The position numbers and the translations under genes were made by a program. 64,000 bases of DNA from Solwaraspora sp. WMMD792 (GTDB taxonomy: Bacteria; Actinomycetota; Actinomycetes; Mycobacteriales; Micromonosporaceae): positions 1,240,001 to 1,304,000 of the forward strand of contig NZ_JARUBH010000009.1 of assembly GCF_029626105.1 (NCBI RefSeq), given 5' to 3'. A model generated the notes under the pieces. It made no database searches and was not told the DNA's origin. It saw nothing but the letters and a program-made list of their open reading frames with translations. How positions within the stretch are numbered: the first letter of the stretch is position 1; the number at the start of each line of letters is the position of its first letter. This document shows positions 55,227-64,000 of the stretch, piece by piece.

Positions 55227-56099
55227 TCAGGGCACGTCGGCCGGGATGGTGTCGCGGATCACCGCGACCGGGCTGTGACTGTGGTGCAGCAGCTGCTGCG
55301 AGACCGAGCCGAGCAGCAGGCCGGTGAACCCGCCCCGGCCGCGCGAGCCGACCACGACCAGGCTGGCGGTACGCGACGCGTCGACCAGGACCCGGCCCGG
55401 GTTGTCGCCGACCGCCTCGGCGGTCATCGTGACCTCGGGGTACTTCTCCCGCCACCCGGTCAGCTCGTCGTCGAGCAGGGCGCGCTCGGCGGCGACGATC
55501 TCCCGGGGGTCGAAGGCCGGTGGCTGCCACCGCTGTGCCGGTGGGTGCCAGGCACGCAGCACCCGCAGCGGCACCAGCCGGCTGGCGGCCTGCTCGACGG
55601 CGAAGCGCAGCGCGGCCAGCGACGGCTCGGAGCCGTCCACGCCGACCACCACCGGGGCGGTGGGGTGTGCCGCACCGCGAACCACCACCACCGGGCAGTG
55701 TGCGTGCGCGGAGACGGCCACGCTGGTCGACCCGAGCAGCAGGTCCGCGAAGCCGCCGTGCCCCCGGTTGCCGACCACCAGCAGCGCCGCGTCCCGGGAC
55801 TTCTCGCGCAGCCGTAGGGCGGCGGGTCCGTCGAGGACGACGGTGCTGATGTCGGCGTCCGGGTGCGTCTCGGCGGCCTCGGCGGCCGCGACCCGCAGCA
55901 TCGTCTCCGCGTCGCGCCGGGAGGCCGCGTTCGGCCAGCTGGTCGGCACGGGGGCCAGCGGACCGGTCCCGGTCGGCCACTCGAACGCGAACGCGAGGAC
56001 CACCGGGGTGGCGGTCCGGACGGCTTCGGCGACCGCCCAGCTGACCGCGGCGTCGGCGCTGGACGAGCCGTCGTACCCGACGACGATCGGCCTGATCAC
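55227..56099 (-). CDS. Tandem-domain universal stress protein
   Basis: 290 residues from GTG with GGAGGTGAT upstream. Domain 1 ([20 protein letters not shown] with [19 protein letters not shown]) and domain 2 ([20 protein letters not shown] with [20 protein letters not shown]). Both ATP loops are intact. It follows the single-domain stress protein by 16 bp. Confidence 0.92.
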   Translation of the reverse strand: MIRPIVVGYDGSSSADAAVSWAVAEAVRTATPVVLAFAFEWPTGTGPLAPVPTSWPNAASRRDAETMLRVAAAEAAETHPDADISTVVLDGPAALRLREKSRDAALLVVGNRGHGGFADLLLGSTSVAVSAHAHCPVVVVRGAAHPTAPVVVGVDGSEPSLAALRFAVEQAASRLVPLRVLRAWHPPAQRWQPPAFDPREIVAAERALLDDELTGWREKYPEVTMTAEAVGDNPGRVLVDASRTASLVVVGSRGRGGFTGLLLGSVSQQLLHHSHSPVAVIRDTIPADVP

Positions 56100-56115
56100 G
56101 GCGATCACCTCCGGC

Positions 56116-56565
56116 TCAGCTCGTGGGGTCGGCGGCCGAGGAGACCAGCGCGGGAACGGGGATCACCACGACCGGGCAGGTGGCCTTGCGGATGCACTCC
56201 TCGCTGACCGAGCCGAGCACGGTGTGCTGCAGGCGGCCGTGCCCGTGGCTGCCCAGGACCAGCAGGTCCGCGCCGCGGGCGGCGGTGGTCAGCACGTCGG
56301 CGGCGCGGCCCTCGACCACCTCGCCGACGACCGGCGTCGCCGATCCGACCCGGGTGGTCAGCGCGGTGATCTCCTGGTCCAGCAGTTCGCTGGCGCGTTG
56401 CCGCTCCTCGATGGGGCTGACCGTGGTTCCACCGTCCCACCGCCAGGCGACGACGGCGCGCAGCGCGCCGCCCCGCTCGGCGGCTTCCCGGGCGGCCCAG
56501 TCGAGAGCCCGGCGGCTGCCCTCGGAGCCGTCGACACCGACGACGATCAGGTGACTGGCGCTCAT
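56116..56565 (-). CDS. Single-domain universal stress protein
   Basis: 149 residues, RBS AAGGAG eight bases upstream. One UspA domain with [20 protein letters not shown] and LLVLGSHGHGRLQHTVLGSV, so the ATP-binding G-2x-G-9x-GS pattern is kept. It starts five bases after the regulator's stop codon and is therefore in its operon. Confidence 0.92.
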   Translation of the reverse strand: MSASHLIVVGVDGSEGSRRALDWAAREAAERGGALRAVVAWRWDGGTTVSPIEERQRASELLDQEITALTTRVGSATPVVGEVVEGRAADVLTTAARGADLLVLGSHGHGRLQHTVLGSVSEECIRKATCPVVVIPVPALVSSAADPTS

Positions 56566-56570
56566 GGTCC

Positions 56571-57077
56571 TCACTCCTTCAGTTGCACCTGACTACAGTC
56601 CACCTCCGTCGACGGCTGGGGGACAGGTGCGAAGGACCCGCCGTTGCGGGACTGGGGTCCCGTCGGTCGACCGGCCGGCGTCGGGGGCCCGGCCGGCGTC
56701 GGATGCGGACCGGGCGGCGGCGATGCGGCCGGCGGCGATACGGTCGGCGTCGGCGTCGGCGGTCCGGCCGATGCCGGCCGGTCGCCGATGAACAGCGCGA
56801 GCAGTTCGCCGACCAGGTGGTCGCATTCGGCCGGATGTCGGAACGGCACGTGCGGATTGACCGTGTACTCGTTGCGCCGGCCGACCCGGTGCCGGGCGAG
56901 GTATCCGGCTTCCTCCAGGTCGGCGACGATGGTGTGCGCCGCGCGTTCGGTTATCCCGACCCGCGCCGCCACGTCCCGCAGCCGGGCCCGTGGGTCGCGG
57001 GCGATGGCGAGCAGGACGTGTCCGTGGTTGCTGAGCAGGGTCCAGGGCGGAAGGCGCCACGTGTCGGGGGTTGTCAC
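56571..57077 (-). CDS. Winged-helix regulator with proline-rich tail
   Basis: 168 residues from GTG, probably a leaderless transcript. Residues 1-80 hold a MarR/ArsR-like winged helix (WTLLSNHGHVLLAIARDPRA, RLRDVAARVGITERAAHTIV, YLARHRVGRRNEYTVNP). A Pro/Thr/Ala tail of about 65 residues (PPTPTPTVSPPAASPPPGPH) follows. A perfect 16-bp palindrome is placed three bases before the start. It heads regulator, stress protein, stress protein, pflB, pflA, and so is likely the autorepressor of this anaerobic unit. Confidence 0.8.
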   Translation of the reverse strand: MTTPDTWRLPPWTLLSNHGHVLLAIARDPRARLRDVAARVGITERAAHTIVADLEEAGYLARHRVGRRNEYTVNPHVPFRHPAECDHLVGELLALFIGDRPASAGPPTPTPTVSPPAASPPPGPHPTPAGPPTPAGRPTGPQSRNGGSFAPVPQPSTEVDCSQVQLKE

Positions 57078-57080
57078 AGC

Positions 57081-57096
57081 GTAATCATATGATTAC
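57081..57096. promoter_or_regulatory. Perfect palindrome, operator of the anaerobic unit
   Basis: GTAATCATATGATTAC is a perfect 16-bp palindrome just before the regulator GTG. It overlaps the expected -10 of a leaderless promoter, so regulator bound here would block its own operon. AT-rich in a GC-rich genome. Confidence 0.65.
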
Positions 57097-57149
57097 CAAT
57101 ACGTGAACATCGTCCACATGGCCGCCCTGTCCCGACCGGGCGGGCCGGC

Positions 57150-57587
57150 TCACTGACTCAACCGCCGGGCCCTCAGCAGCCGGGCCCACCAGGGACGACG
57201 GCTGTCGGCGACGACCCGTGGCGCCGGACCGGGCACTCCTTTGAAGCTGACCCAACCGCCCGGTCCCATGGTGACCGTACCGACGGCGGCGGGACGGCGG
57301 CGAGCCGCCGCCGCGACCGCTGCCGCGCTCACCGTCGCGACCACCACCGCCGCGGCCGCCGCGGCGACCCGGTCGGCGGCGACCACCGGCCGGTAGCGGA
57401 CCCGGCCGGCGGTGCACACGAACGCGCCGAGCGGCCGGCCGCCGCTGCTCACCGGGATGAGCACCGCCGGATCGGGACCTCCGGTGCCGATCACGGGGCC
57501 GAACGGACCGGACTGTGGACCGGCGACGACGGCCCCCGGACCGGGCGGGGGAGCTGACCGGGTACGGCTGACCGGGGCTGTGATCAT
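57150..57587 (-). CDS. Hypothetical protein with one hydrophobic Ala/Val helix
   Basis: 145 residues, RBS GAGGAGGTCCACG. An N-terminal Pro/Gly region (PPPGPGAVVAGPQSGPFGPV), GTGGPDPAVLIPVSSGGRPL, then VAAAAAAVVVATVSAAAVAA (about 74-93) and a basic C-terminus (RRPWWARLLRARRLS). I know no family for it. It may be a membrane-associated partner of the island; the terminator palindrome separates it from PPDK. Confidence 0.55.
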   Translation of the reverse strand: MITAPVSRTRSAPPPGPGAVVAGPQSGPFGPVIGTGGPDPAVLIPVSSGGRPLGAFVCTAGRVRYRPVVAADRVAAAAAAVVVATVSAAAVAAAARRRPAAVGTVTMGPGGWVSFKGVPGPAPRVVADSRRPWWARLLRARRLSQ

Positions 57588-57608
57588 CGTGGACCTCCTC
57601 GACGGTGC

Positions 57609-57640
57609 CCGGTGGGCCGGAGCGCGCTCCGGCCCACCGG
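57609..57640. terminator. 32-bp perfect palindrome after PPDK
   Basis: A loop-free inverted repeat, arms CCGGTGGGCCGGAGCG, begins 9 bp after the PPDK stop. It is a terminator for the minus-strand transcript. Confidence 0.8.
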
Positions 57641-57648
57641 ACGGTTGA

Positions 57649-60342
57649 TCAACGGGTGTCGGACCGGTGGGCCAGGCGCACCGCCGCACGTCCGGCCTCC
57701 AGCCGGGCCAGCGGCACCCGGTACGGCGAGCAGGAGACGTAGTCGAACCCGGCGTCGTGGAAGAACCGCACCGAGTCCGGGTCGCCGCCGTGCTCGCCGC
57801 AGACGCCGATCTCCAGGTCCGGCCGGGTGGCCCGGGCGTCCGCGACCGCGATCTGGATCAGCCGTCCGATACCGGCGGTGTCGATCGACTCGAACGGCGA
57901 CACCGGGAAGATGCCGAGCTCCAGGTAGCGGCCGAAGAACACCCCTTCGACGTCGTCGCGGGAGAAGCCCCAACCCAGCTGGGTGAGGTCGTTGGTGCCG
58001 AACGAGAAGAAGTCCGCCACCTCGGCGATCGCGCTGGCCGTCAGGGCCGCTCGCGGCACCTCGATCATGGTGCCGATCGGGATCGGCGGCAGACCGTCGA
58101 AGTCGGCGAGCAGCGCCTCGGCCTGGTCCCGTACCGCCTCCAGCTCCTGTACCGCGCCGACCAGCGGCACCATGATCTGCGGACGGGGGTCGCCGCCGGC
58201 CCGTAGCCGGGCGACGGTCGCCTCCGCGATCGCCCGCACCTGGGTGGCGAAAAGACCCGGCACCATCAGTCCGAGCCGGACACCGCGTAGGCCGAGCATC
58301 GGGTTGGCCTCGTGCATCCGGCGGACCGCCGCGAGCAGCTGCCCGTCGTGCCCCGGGTCCTCGCCGAGCGCCTCGGCACGGGCTACCCGGGCGGTCAGCT
58401 CGTCGAGGGCGGGCAGGAACTCGTGCAGCGGCGGATCCAGCAACCGGATGGTGACCGGCTGGCCGTCGGTCTCGGCCAGCAACGCCTCGAAGTCCTGCCG
58501 CTGCAGCGGGCGCAGCGCGGCCAGCGCCGCATCGCGGTCGGCGTCGGTCTCGGCGAGGATCAGCCGTTCGACCAGTTCCCGCCGGTCGCCGAGGAACATG
58601 TGCTCGGTCCGGCACAGGCCGATGCCGGCGGCACCGAACGCCCGGGCCCGGTGGGCGTCGGCGGCGGTGTCCGCGTTGGCCCGCACCGCGAGCCGGCGCA
58701 CCACGTCCGCGTGGCCCAGCAACCGGTGCACCGCCGACACCAGCGGATCCGCCTCCGGCGCCAGCTCGCCTTCGATGTAGCGCAACACCGGTGACGGGTG
58801 GACCGGGACGGCGCCGGCGTACACGGCGCCGGTCGCCCCGTCGATCGAGATCAGGTCCCCGGCGTGCAGCACGGTCGGTGCCGCCCCGGTACCGTCGGCG
58901 ACGGTGAGCTGGCCGGCCGCCGTGTCGACGGTCAACGCCTCGGCGCCGCAGACGCAGGTGCGGCCCATGCCCCGGGCGACCACGGCGGCGTGCGAGGTCT
59001 TGCCACCCCGGCTGGTCAGAATCCCGGCGGCGGCGATCATCCCGGGCAGGTCGTCCGGGTTGGTTTCCCGACGCACCAGGATGACCCGCTCGCCCCGACC
59101 GGCGGCGGCGACCGCCGACTCGGAGTCGAACACCACCCGGCCGACGGCCGCGCCCGGAGCGGCCGGTACGCCGACCGCCAGCGGCGTGGGCGCGCTGGCC
59201 GGGTCGAACCGGGGGAACATCAGCTGACCGAGCTGGGCCCCGGTGACCCGGTCGAGTGCCTCGTCGAGATCGATGACGCCCTCGTCGACCAGTTGCGCGG
59301 CGATGACGAAGGCGGCCTCGGCGGTCCGCTTGCCGACCCGCGTCTGCAGCATCCACAGGGTGCCGCGTTCGATGGTGAACTCGACGTCACACAGGTCACG
59401 GTAGTGGTGCTCCAGGGTGTCCATGATCGTCATCAGCCGGTGGAAGCTGCGCGGGTCGATCCGCTCCAGTTCCTGCAACGGGACCGTGTTGCGGACCCCG
59501 GACACGACGTCCTCGCCCTGGGCGTTGGCCAGGTAGTCCCCGTACACGCCGCGCGCACCGGTCGCCGGGTCGCGGGTGAACGCCACCCCGGTGCCGGAGT
59601 CCGGGCCCCGGTTGCCGAACACCATCGCCATCACGTTGACCGCGGTGCCCAGCTCGGCCGGGATCCGTTCCTGTCGGCGGTAGAGCACCGCGCGTTCGGC
59701 GTTCCACGACTCGAAGACCGCCCGGATCGCCAGGTCAAGCTGTTCGTGCGGCGACTGCGGGAAGTCCCGGCCGGTGTGCTGGTGGAAGACCTTCTGGTAA
59801 GCCTCGACCAGGGCGCGCAGGTCGTCGGCGTCGAGCGCCGAGTCGGCAGTGACCCCGGCGGTCCGTTTGACCGTTTCCAACTCGGCGGTGAACAGCTCGT
59901 CGGGCACGCCGAACACGGTCCGGCCGAACATCTGCACCAGCCGGCGGTAGGAGTCCCAGGCGAAGCGATCGTCGCCGCTCTGCGCGGCGAGGCCGTGCAC
60001 GGTGGTGTCGGTGAGCCCGATGTCCAGGACGGTCTCCATCATGCCCGGCATGGAGTAGCGGGCACCGGACCGTACGGCGAGCAGCAGCGGGTCGTGCCGG
60101 TCGCCGAGCCGCTTGCCCAACCGTGCCTCGATGCCCCGGAGGTGGCGGTTGACCTCGTCGAACATGCCGGCCGGCGGTGCGCCCGCGGCGAGGTAGGCGC
60201 GGCAGGCGACGGTGGTGACGGTGAAGCCGGGCGGCACCGGCAGGCCGAGCCGGGTCATCTCCGCCAGGTTGGCGCCCTTGCCGCCGAGCAGGTCGGTGAG
60301 TTCGCGGTTACCTTCGATGAAGTCGTAGACGAATTTCGGCAT
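57649..60342 (-). CDS. ppdK: Pyruvate phosphate dikinase
   Basis: 897 residues, RBS AGGAGG, normal length. ATP-grasp domain (FVYDFIEGNRELTDLLGGKG, VLDIGLTDTTVHGL), the swivelling phosphohistidine domain GGKTSHAAVVARGMGRTCV near 455 and a PEP-binding barrel (GIGLCRTEHMF, FFSFGTNDLTQLGWGFSRDD, GVCGEHGGDP). It interconverts pyruvate, ATP and Pi with PEP, AMP and PPi. In M. tuberculosis a homologue (Rv1127c) belongs to hypoxic metabolism. It lets the cell shift between PEP and pyruvate anaerobically, alongside PFL. It is downstream of a stress protein. Confidence 0.95.
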   Translation of the reverse strand: MPKFVYDFIEGNRELTDLLGGKGANLAEMTRLGLPVPPGFTVTTVACRAYLAAGAPPAGMFDEVNRHLRGIEARLGKRLGDRHDPLLLAVRSGARYSMPGMMETVLDIGLTDTTVHGLAAQSGDDRFAWDSYRRLVQMFGRTVFGVPDELFTAELETVKRTAGVTADSALDADDLRALVEAYQKVFHQHTGRDFPQSPHEQLDLAIRAVFESWNAERAVLYRRQERIPAELGTAVNVMAMVFGNRGPDSGTGVAFTRDPATGARGVYGDYLANAQGEDVVSGVRNTVPLQELERIDPRSFHRLMTIMDTLEHHYRDLCDVEFTIERGTLWMLQTRVGKRTAEAAFVIAAQLVDEGVIDLDEALDRVTGAQLGQLMFPRFDPASAPTPLAVGVPAAPGAAVGRVVFDSESAVAAAGRGERVILVRRETNPDDLPGMIAAAGILTSRGGKTSHAAVVARGMGRTCVCGAEALTVDTAAGQLTVADGTGAAPTVLHAGDLISIDGATGAVYAGAVPVHPSPVLRYIEGELAPEADPLVSAVHRLLGHADVVRRLAVRANADTAADAHRARAFGAAGIGLCRTEHMFLGDRRELVERLILAETDADRDAALAALRPLQRQDFEALLAETDGQPVTIRLLDPPLHEFLPALDELTARVARAEALGEDPGHDGQLLAAVRRMHEANPMLGLRGVRLGLMVPGLFATQVRAIAEATVARLRAGGDPRPQIMVPLVGAVQELEAVRDQAEALLADFDGLPPIPIGTMIEVPRAALTASAIAEVADFFSFGTNDLTQLGWGFSRDDVEGVFFGRYLELGIFPVSPFESIDTAGIGRLIQIAVADARATRPDLEIGVCGEHGGDPDSVRFFHDAGFDYVSCSPYRVPLARLEAGRAAVRLAHRSDTR

Positions 60343-60435
60343 GGCGCCCGCCTCCTGCACTGGTCGGCGAATCCTTCTCCTTCCGTGGTAGCAGCGGCGG
60401 GTGCAGGCGGGGCAGGGCCGGTCGGGCCACCTCCC

Positions 60436-60449
60436 AGGGCATAGGTCCC
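60436..60449 (-). promoter_or_regulatory. DosR-like half-matching box between stress protein and ppdK
   Basis: AGGGCATAGGTCCC keeps GGTCCC and GG of the consensus. It lies just after the stress-protein stop and 94 bp upstream of the ppdK ATG. Weak on its own. Confidence 0.3.
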
Positions 60450-60451
60450 GG

Positions 60452-61312
60452 TCAGTCGCCGGCGGGCGGCCGGGGGCCACCTTCGCGGACGATCGCCGTC
60501 GCGCACCCGGCATGGTGCAGCACCGCCTGGCTGACCGCGCCGAGCGGAACCCGCAGCGGATGGTCGCCACGGGCTCCGACGACCACCAGCCCGGCCTGGG
60601 TGGAACGCTCGATCAGCACCCGGGCCGGCGGGCCGTTCACCACCTGCTGGCGGACCGCGACGTCGGGATGCTTCTCCTGCCACGGGGTCACCGCCGCGGC
60701 GAGTTCGTCGGCGGTCGCCGCCGAGGCGTCTGCCCAGCTCGACTCGCTCTCCCAACTGCGCACGACGATCAGGTCGCTGCCCCGTTGCGCGGCGGCGTCG
60801 AAGGCGAAGCCGAGCGCCCGCTCCGAGCCGGCCGAGCCGTCCACGCCGACCAGCACCGGCGCGGCCGGTTCGGGGGCCGGCTCGGAGCCGGCCCGGGCGA
60901 CCAGCACCGAGCAGTCGGCGCGGGCAGCGATCTGTACGGCGAGTGCGTCCAGCGGCAGGCAGGTCCACCGGGCCAGATCCCCGTCGCCGATCACGATCAA
61001 CGACGCCATCCGGGACTCCCGCAGCAGCGCGGTGGCCGGGGCGTTCTCGGACACCTCGGTGGTGACGTCGATTCCGGGGGCGGTCCGGGTGGCGATCTCC
61101 ACAGCGCGTTCGACGAGCTGGTAGGCGTCCGGCTGGGGTTCGTCGCCGCCGGACAGGTCGTCCGGGATCCAGTTGAGGGCGTGCACCAGCCGCAGCGGCC
61201 GGTGCGCGGTGGCGGCTTCCCGGGCGGCCAGGGCGACGGCGGCCCAGCTGGATGCCGAGTCGTGGACGCCGGCCACGATCCGGTCGCGGGCCGGTGCGGC
61301 GTGCTCCGACAT
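60452..61312 (-). CDS. Tandem-domain universal stress protein (divergent first domain)
   Basis: 286 residues, RBS AAAGGAG. The first domain (RIVAGVHDSASSWAAVALAA) has altered nucleotide loops (LIVIGDGDLARWTCLPLDAL). The second (VLVGVDGSAGSERALGFAFD, VVVGARGDHPLRVPLGAVSQ) is also degenerate in its glycine pattern. It may not bind ATP. It is upstream of PPDK, separated by 109 bp. Confidence 0.85.
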   Translation of the reverse strand: MSEHAAPARDRIVAGVHDSASSWAAVALAAREAATAHRPLRLVHALNWIPDDLSGGDEPQPDAYQLVERAVEIATRTAPGIDVTTEVSENAPATALLRESRMASLIVIGDGDLARWTCLPLDALAVQIAARADCSVLVARAGSEPAPEPAAPVLVGVDGSAGSERALGFAFDAAAQRGSDLIVVRSWESESSWADASAATADELAAAVTPWQEKHPDVAVRQQVVNGPPARVLIERSTQAGLVVVGARGDHPLRVPLGAVSQAVLHHAGCATAIVREGGPRPPAGD

Positions 61313-61456
61313 CACTGCTCCTTTCACCGCTTCTGTTCCGGTGCATGGGCCGCTGCAGCGACCCGGGTCGGATCGAGAAAGGGGAGCTCACCTGCGAGGA
61401 TAGCGCTCAGTGACCCCGCTCCGGGTCGATTCCGGTCGACCGGGCAGGATGGGGTC

Positions 61457-62122
61457 ATGATCTCGGCGGTGGTGTTCGACATGGACGGCGTACTCATCGA
61501 TACCGAGCCGGTCTGGGAGCAGGTCCGGCGCGACTACGTGGCCGGCGCCGGTGGTCGGTGGCTGCCGGACGCCCAGCAGCGGTTGATGGGGATGAGTACC
61601 CCGGAGTGGGCCGGCTACCTGGACGCGGACCTCGGCGTCGGGCGCGGCGCCGACCGGGTCGCCGACGAGGTGATCGACGCCATGGCGGCGCGGTACCGGG
61701 CCGAGCTGCCGCTGATCCCGGGCGCGATCGAGGTGGTCCGCGACCTCGCCGGGCGGTTCCCGCTCGCGCTGGCCAGCTCCTCACCCCGCCGCCTGATCGA
61801 ACAGGTGCTGGCCACGGCAGGGCTCACCGAGGCGTTCCAGGCGACCGTGTCGACCGAGGAGTGCGCGGCCGGCAAGCCGGACCCCGAGGTCTACCAGGTG
61901 GCGGCACGGCTGCTCGGCGTACCGCCGCAGCGGTGCCTGGCGGTGGAGGATTCGAGCAACGGGCTGCGGTCCGCCGTGGCCGCCGGTCTGGTGGTGGTCG
62001 CGGTGCCGCACCCCGGGTACCCGCCGGCGGCCGACGCCCTGGCCGGCGCGACGCTCGTCGTCGACCGCCTCGACGAGCTGACGGTCGACCGGGTGCTCGC
62101 CCTCGCCGTCGACAGGGGATAG
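61457..62122 (+). CDS. HAD-superfamily hydrolase (beta-phosphoglucomutase-like)
   Basis: 221 residues. HAD motif I VVFDMDGVLIDTEP (D9, D11), motif II ALASSSPRR, motif III lysine in CAAGKPDPEVY and motif IV VEDSSNGLRSAVAAG. The cap is alpha-helical as in subfamily IA phosphatases and beta-phosphoglucomutases. It would dephosphorylate or isomerise a sugar phosphate in the cytoplasm; the substrate is unknown. Confidence 0.9.
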   Translation: MISAVVFDMDGVLIDTEPVWEQVRRDYVAGAGGRWLPDAQQRLMGMSTPEWAGYLDADLGVGRGADRVADEVIDAMAARYRAELPLIPGAIEVVRDLAGRFPLALASSSPRRLIEQVLATAGLTEAFQATVSTEECAAGKPDPEVYQVAARLLGVPPQRCLAVEDSSNGLRSAVAAGLVVVAVPHPGYPPAADALAGATLVVDRLDELTVDRVLALAVDRG

Positions 62123-62271
62123 ATGCCACCGACGGTTCCAGCCCGGCGCGGGTGAGCCGGGTCCGCCGGGGGAGTCCCCGGGCGCCGGGCCGGATCCTCT
62201 AAACTGCGCCTGGCAGCGCTCCCAGCCGACCACGAGGTCCTGGTCGGCCGCACCCCCCGGAGGTCTCCGCC

Positions 62272-63099
62272 GTGAGCATTGAGGAACGAGCCCCGGTCGG
62301 GGTGGACACCACCCGCCCCAGCGTCGCCCGCGTGTACGACTACATGCTCGGCGGCAAGGACAACTTCGCGGTCGATCGCCAGGCCGGCGAGATGGCGCTG
62401 CAGGTCACCCCCGACGGTCCGCTGGCCGCCCGGGCCAACCGCGGCTTCCTGCGCCGCGCGGTGCGGCACCTGGTCGCCGAGGCCGGCGTGCGGCAGTTCC
62501 TCGACATCGGCTCGGGCCTGCCGACCCAGGGCAACGTGCACGAGATCGCCCACCAGGTCGACCCGCAGGTGCGGGTGGTGTACGTGGACAGTGACCCGAT
62601 GGTGCTGGCACACGGTCGGGCGCTGCTCGACAGCTCTCCGATGACCACCGTCGTCCAGGCGGACACCCGCGACCCGGAGCAGATCCTGGCCAACCCCGAC
62701 GTACAGTCGATGATCGACCTGGATCAGCCGGTCGGTCTGCTGATGCTCGGCATCCTGCACCATCTCGGTGACGACGAGGATCCAGCCGGGGTGGCGACGG
62801 TCTACCGGGACGCGGTCCCGAGCGGGAGCTACCTGGCCCTGTCCCACTTCCACAACCCAGGTGACAGCCAGCCGGAGGCCGCCCGCAAGGCGCTCGTGGT
62901 CGAGAAGATCTTCAACCAGACGTTGGGTACCGGTCGGTGGCGCCAACGCGACGAGATCCTTGGGTACTTCGGCGACTTCGAGATGCTCGAACCGGGCCTG
63001 GTGCCCCTTGCGGAGTGGCGTCCGGACCCTGACGACGAGCCGTCGGAGCAGACCGACACCTACTACACCTTCGTCGGCGGCGTCGCCCGCAAGCCCTGA
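62272..63099 (+). CDS. SAM-dependent methyltransferase, DUF574 family
   Basis: 275 residues from GTG with CCGGAGGTC upstream. RPSVARVYDYMLGGKDNFAV at the N-terminus is the family signature, with FLDIGSGLPTQGNVHEIAH (SAM motif I), VVYVDSDPMVLAHGRALL and ILHHLGDDEDPAGVA. Actinomycetes carry many paralogues, some involved in secondary metabolite or small-molecule methylation. Substrate unknown; it stands alone. Confidence 0.93.
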   Translation: MSIEERAPVGVDTTRPSVARVYDYMLGGKDNFAVDRQAGEMALQVTPDGPLAARANRGFLRRAVRHLVAEAGVRQFLDIGSGLPTQGNVHEIAHQVDPQVRVVYVDSDPMVLAHGRALLDSSPMTTVVQADTRDPEQILANPDVQSMIDLDQPVGLLMLGILHHLGDDEDPAGVATVYRDAVPSGSYLALSHFHNPGDSQPEAARKALVVEKIFNQTLGTGRWRQRDEILGYFGDFEMLEPGLVPLAEWRPDPDDEPSEQTDTYYTFVGGVARKP

Positions 63100-63183
63100 C
63101 CCGCCGCGCCCGTCCCGTACGCCGTCGTACCGCCGCACCCTTGCCGTAGCCGGATCTGCTGGCAGACAGGGCCACACCGCGCG

Positions 63184-63198
63184 TGTTAGCGTCCGACA
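63184..63198. promoter_or_regulatory. Degenerate LacI-type site upstream of the GH51 gene
   Basis: TGTTAGCGTCCGACA keeps the left arm of the TGTTAGCG(N)ACA type seen at 225-238 and the terminal ACA. The right arm is poor, so this is a weak candidate about 77 bp before the ATG. Confidence 0.35.
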
Positions 63199-63209
63199 GC
63201 TGCGGGTGA

Positions 63210-64000
<791 letters not shown>

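Overview
The window is very GC-rich actinomycete chromosome. Codon use (third-position G/C nearly throughout), GTG/TTG starts, ATGA/GTGA gene overlaps, leaderless-looking starts, a DUF574-type SAM methyltransferase, an F420-dependent LLM oxidoreductase and many secreted polysaccharide-degrading enzymes point to a filamentous actinomycete, most plausibly Micromonosporaceae. This is inferred from gene content; I could not run a database search.

Layout. (1) 1-17.1 kb: mixed chromosomal genes: a secreted protein cut by the left edge, a phosphopantetheinyl transferase, a DUF1707 protein and a Nudix hydrolase, an HExxH protein, a formamidase-like protein, HxlR, GlxA-type AraC and MerR regulators with their neighbours, an AbiEii toxin gene broken by an amber codon, a membrane acyltransferase, a 1351-residue secreted subtilase-kelch protein with a divergent winged-helix gene, and a chloramphenicol phosphotransferase-like protein. 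(2) 17.3-22.0 kb: an accessory island with two CRISPR arrays in the same orientation, each followed by a copy of the same ~345-bp leader, and no cas genes. Between them lie a GntR/UTRA regulator pair and three small genes of mobile-element character; beside them is a decayed Doc toxin with an intact antitoxin. (3) 22.0-25.3 kb: an FCD-type GntR regulator and a divergent SEL1/TPR-repeat gene share a promoter region holding two perfect 17-bp palindromes. (4) 25.3-32.4 kb: one minus-strand operon with an ABC importer, an F420-type LLM oxidoreductase, a dihydropyrimidinase/hydantoinase and a beta-ureidopropionase, i.e. uptake and reductive catabolism of pyrimidines or hydantoins. (5) 32.6-35.5 kb: an AA10 LPMO and a PL1 pectate lyase. 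(6) 35.7-38.1 kb: an SCP2-like protein and an amylo-alpha-1,6-glucosidase.

(7) 38.2-61.3 kb is the most striking part: a dense DosR/DosS-type hypoxia-dormancy island. It holds a DosR-like response regulator, a DosS-like GAF-GAF kinase with a histidine at the haem-ligand position, five universal stress proteins, three Acg-type nitroreductases, a CtpF-like P-type ATPase, an Rv2629/baeRF-like protein, a cyclic-nucleotide-domain protein without HTH, a flavin oxidoreductase, pyruvate formate-lyase with its activase, and pyruvate phosphate dikinase. DosR-box-like inverted repeats lie in the divergent promoters. The set predicts survival of oxygen loss by anaerobic pyruvate metabolism plus redox, ion and ribosome protection. 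(8) 61.4-64 kb: a HAD phosphatase, a SAM methyltransferase and the start of a GH51 arabinofuranosidase.

Three patterns cut across the regions: tandem duplications placed at stop codons of at least eight genes, a 61-bp palindromic element present twice, and toxin genes disabled by in-frame TAG codons.
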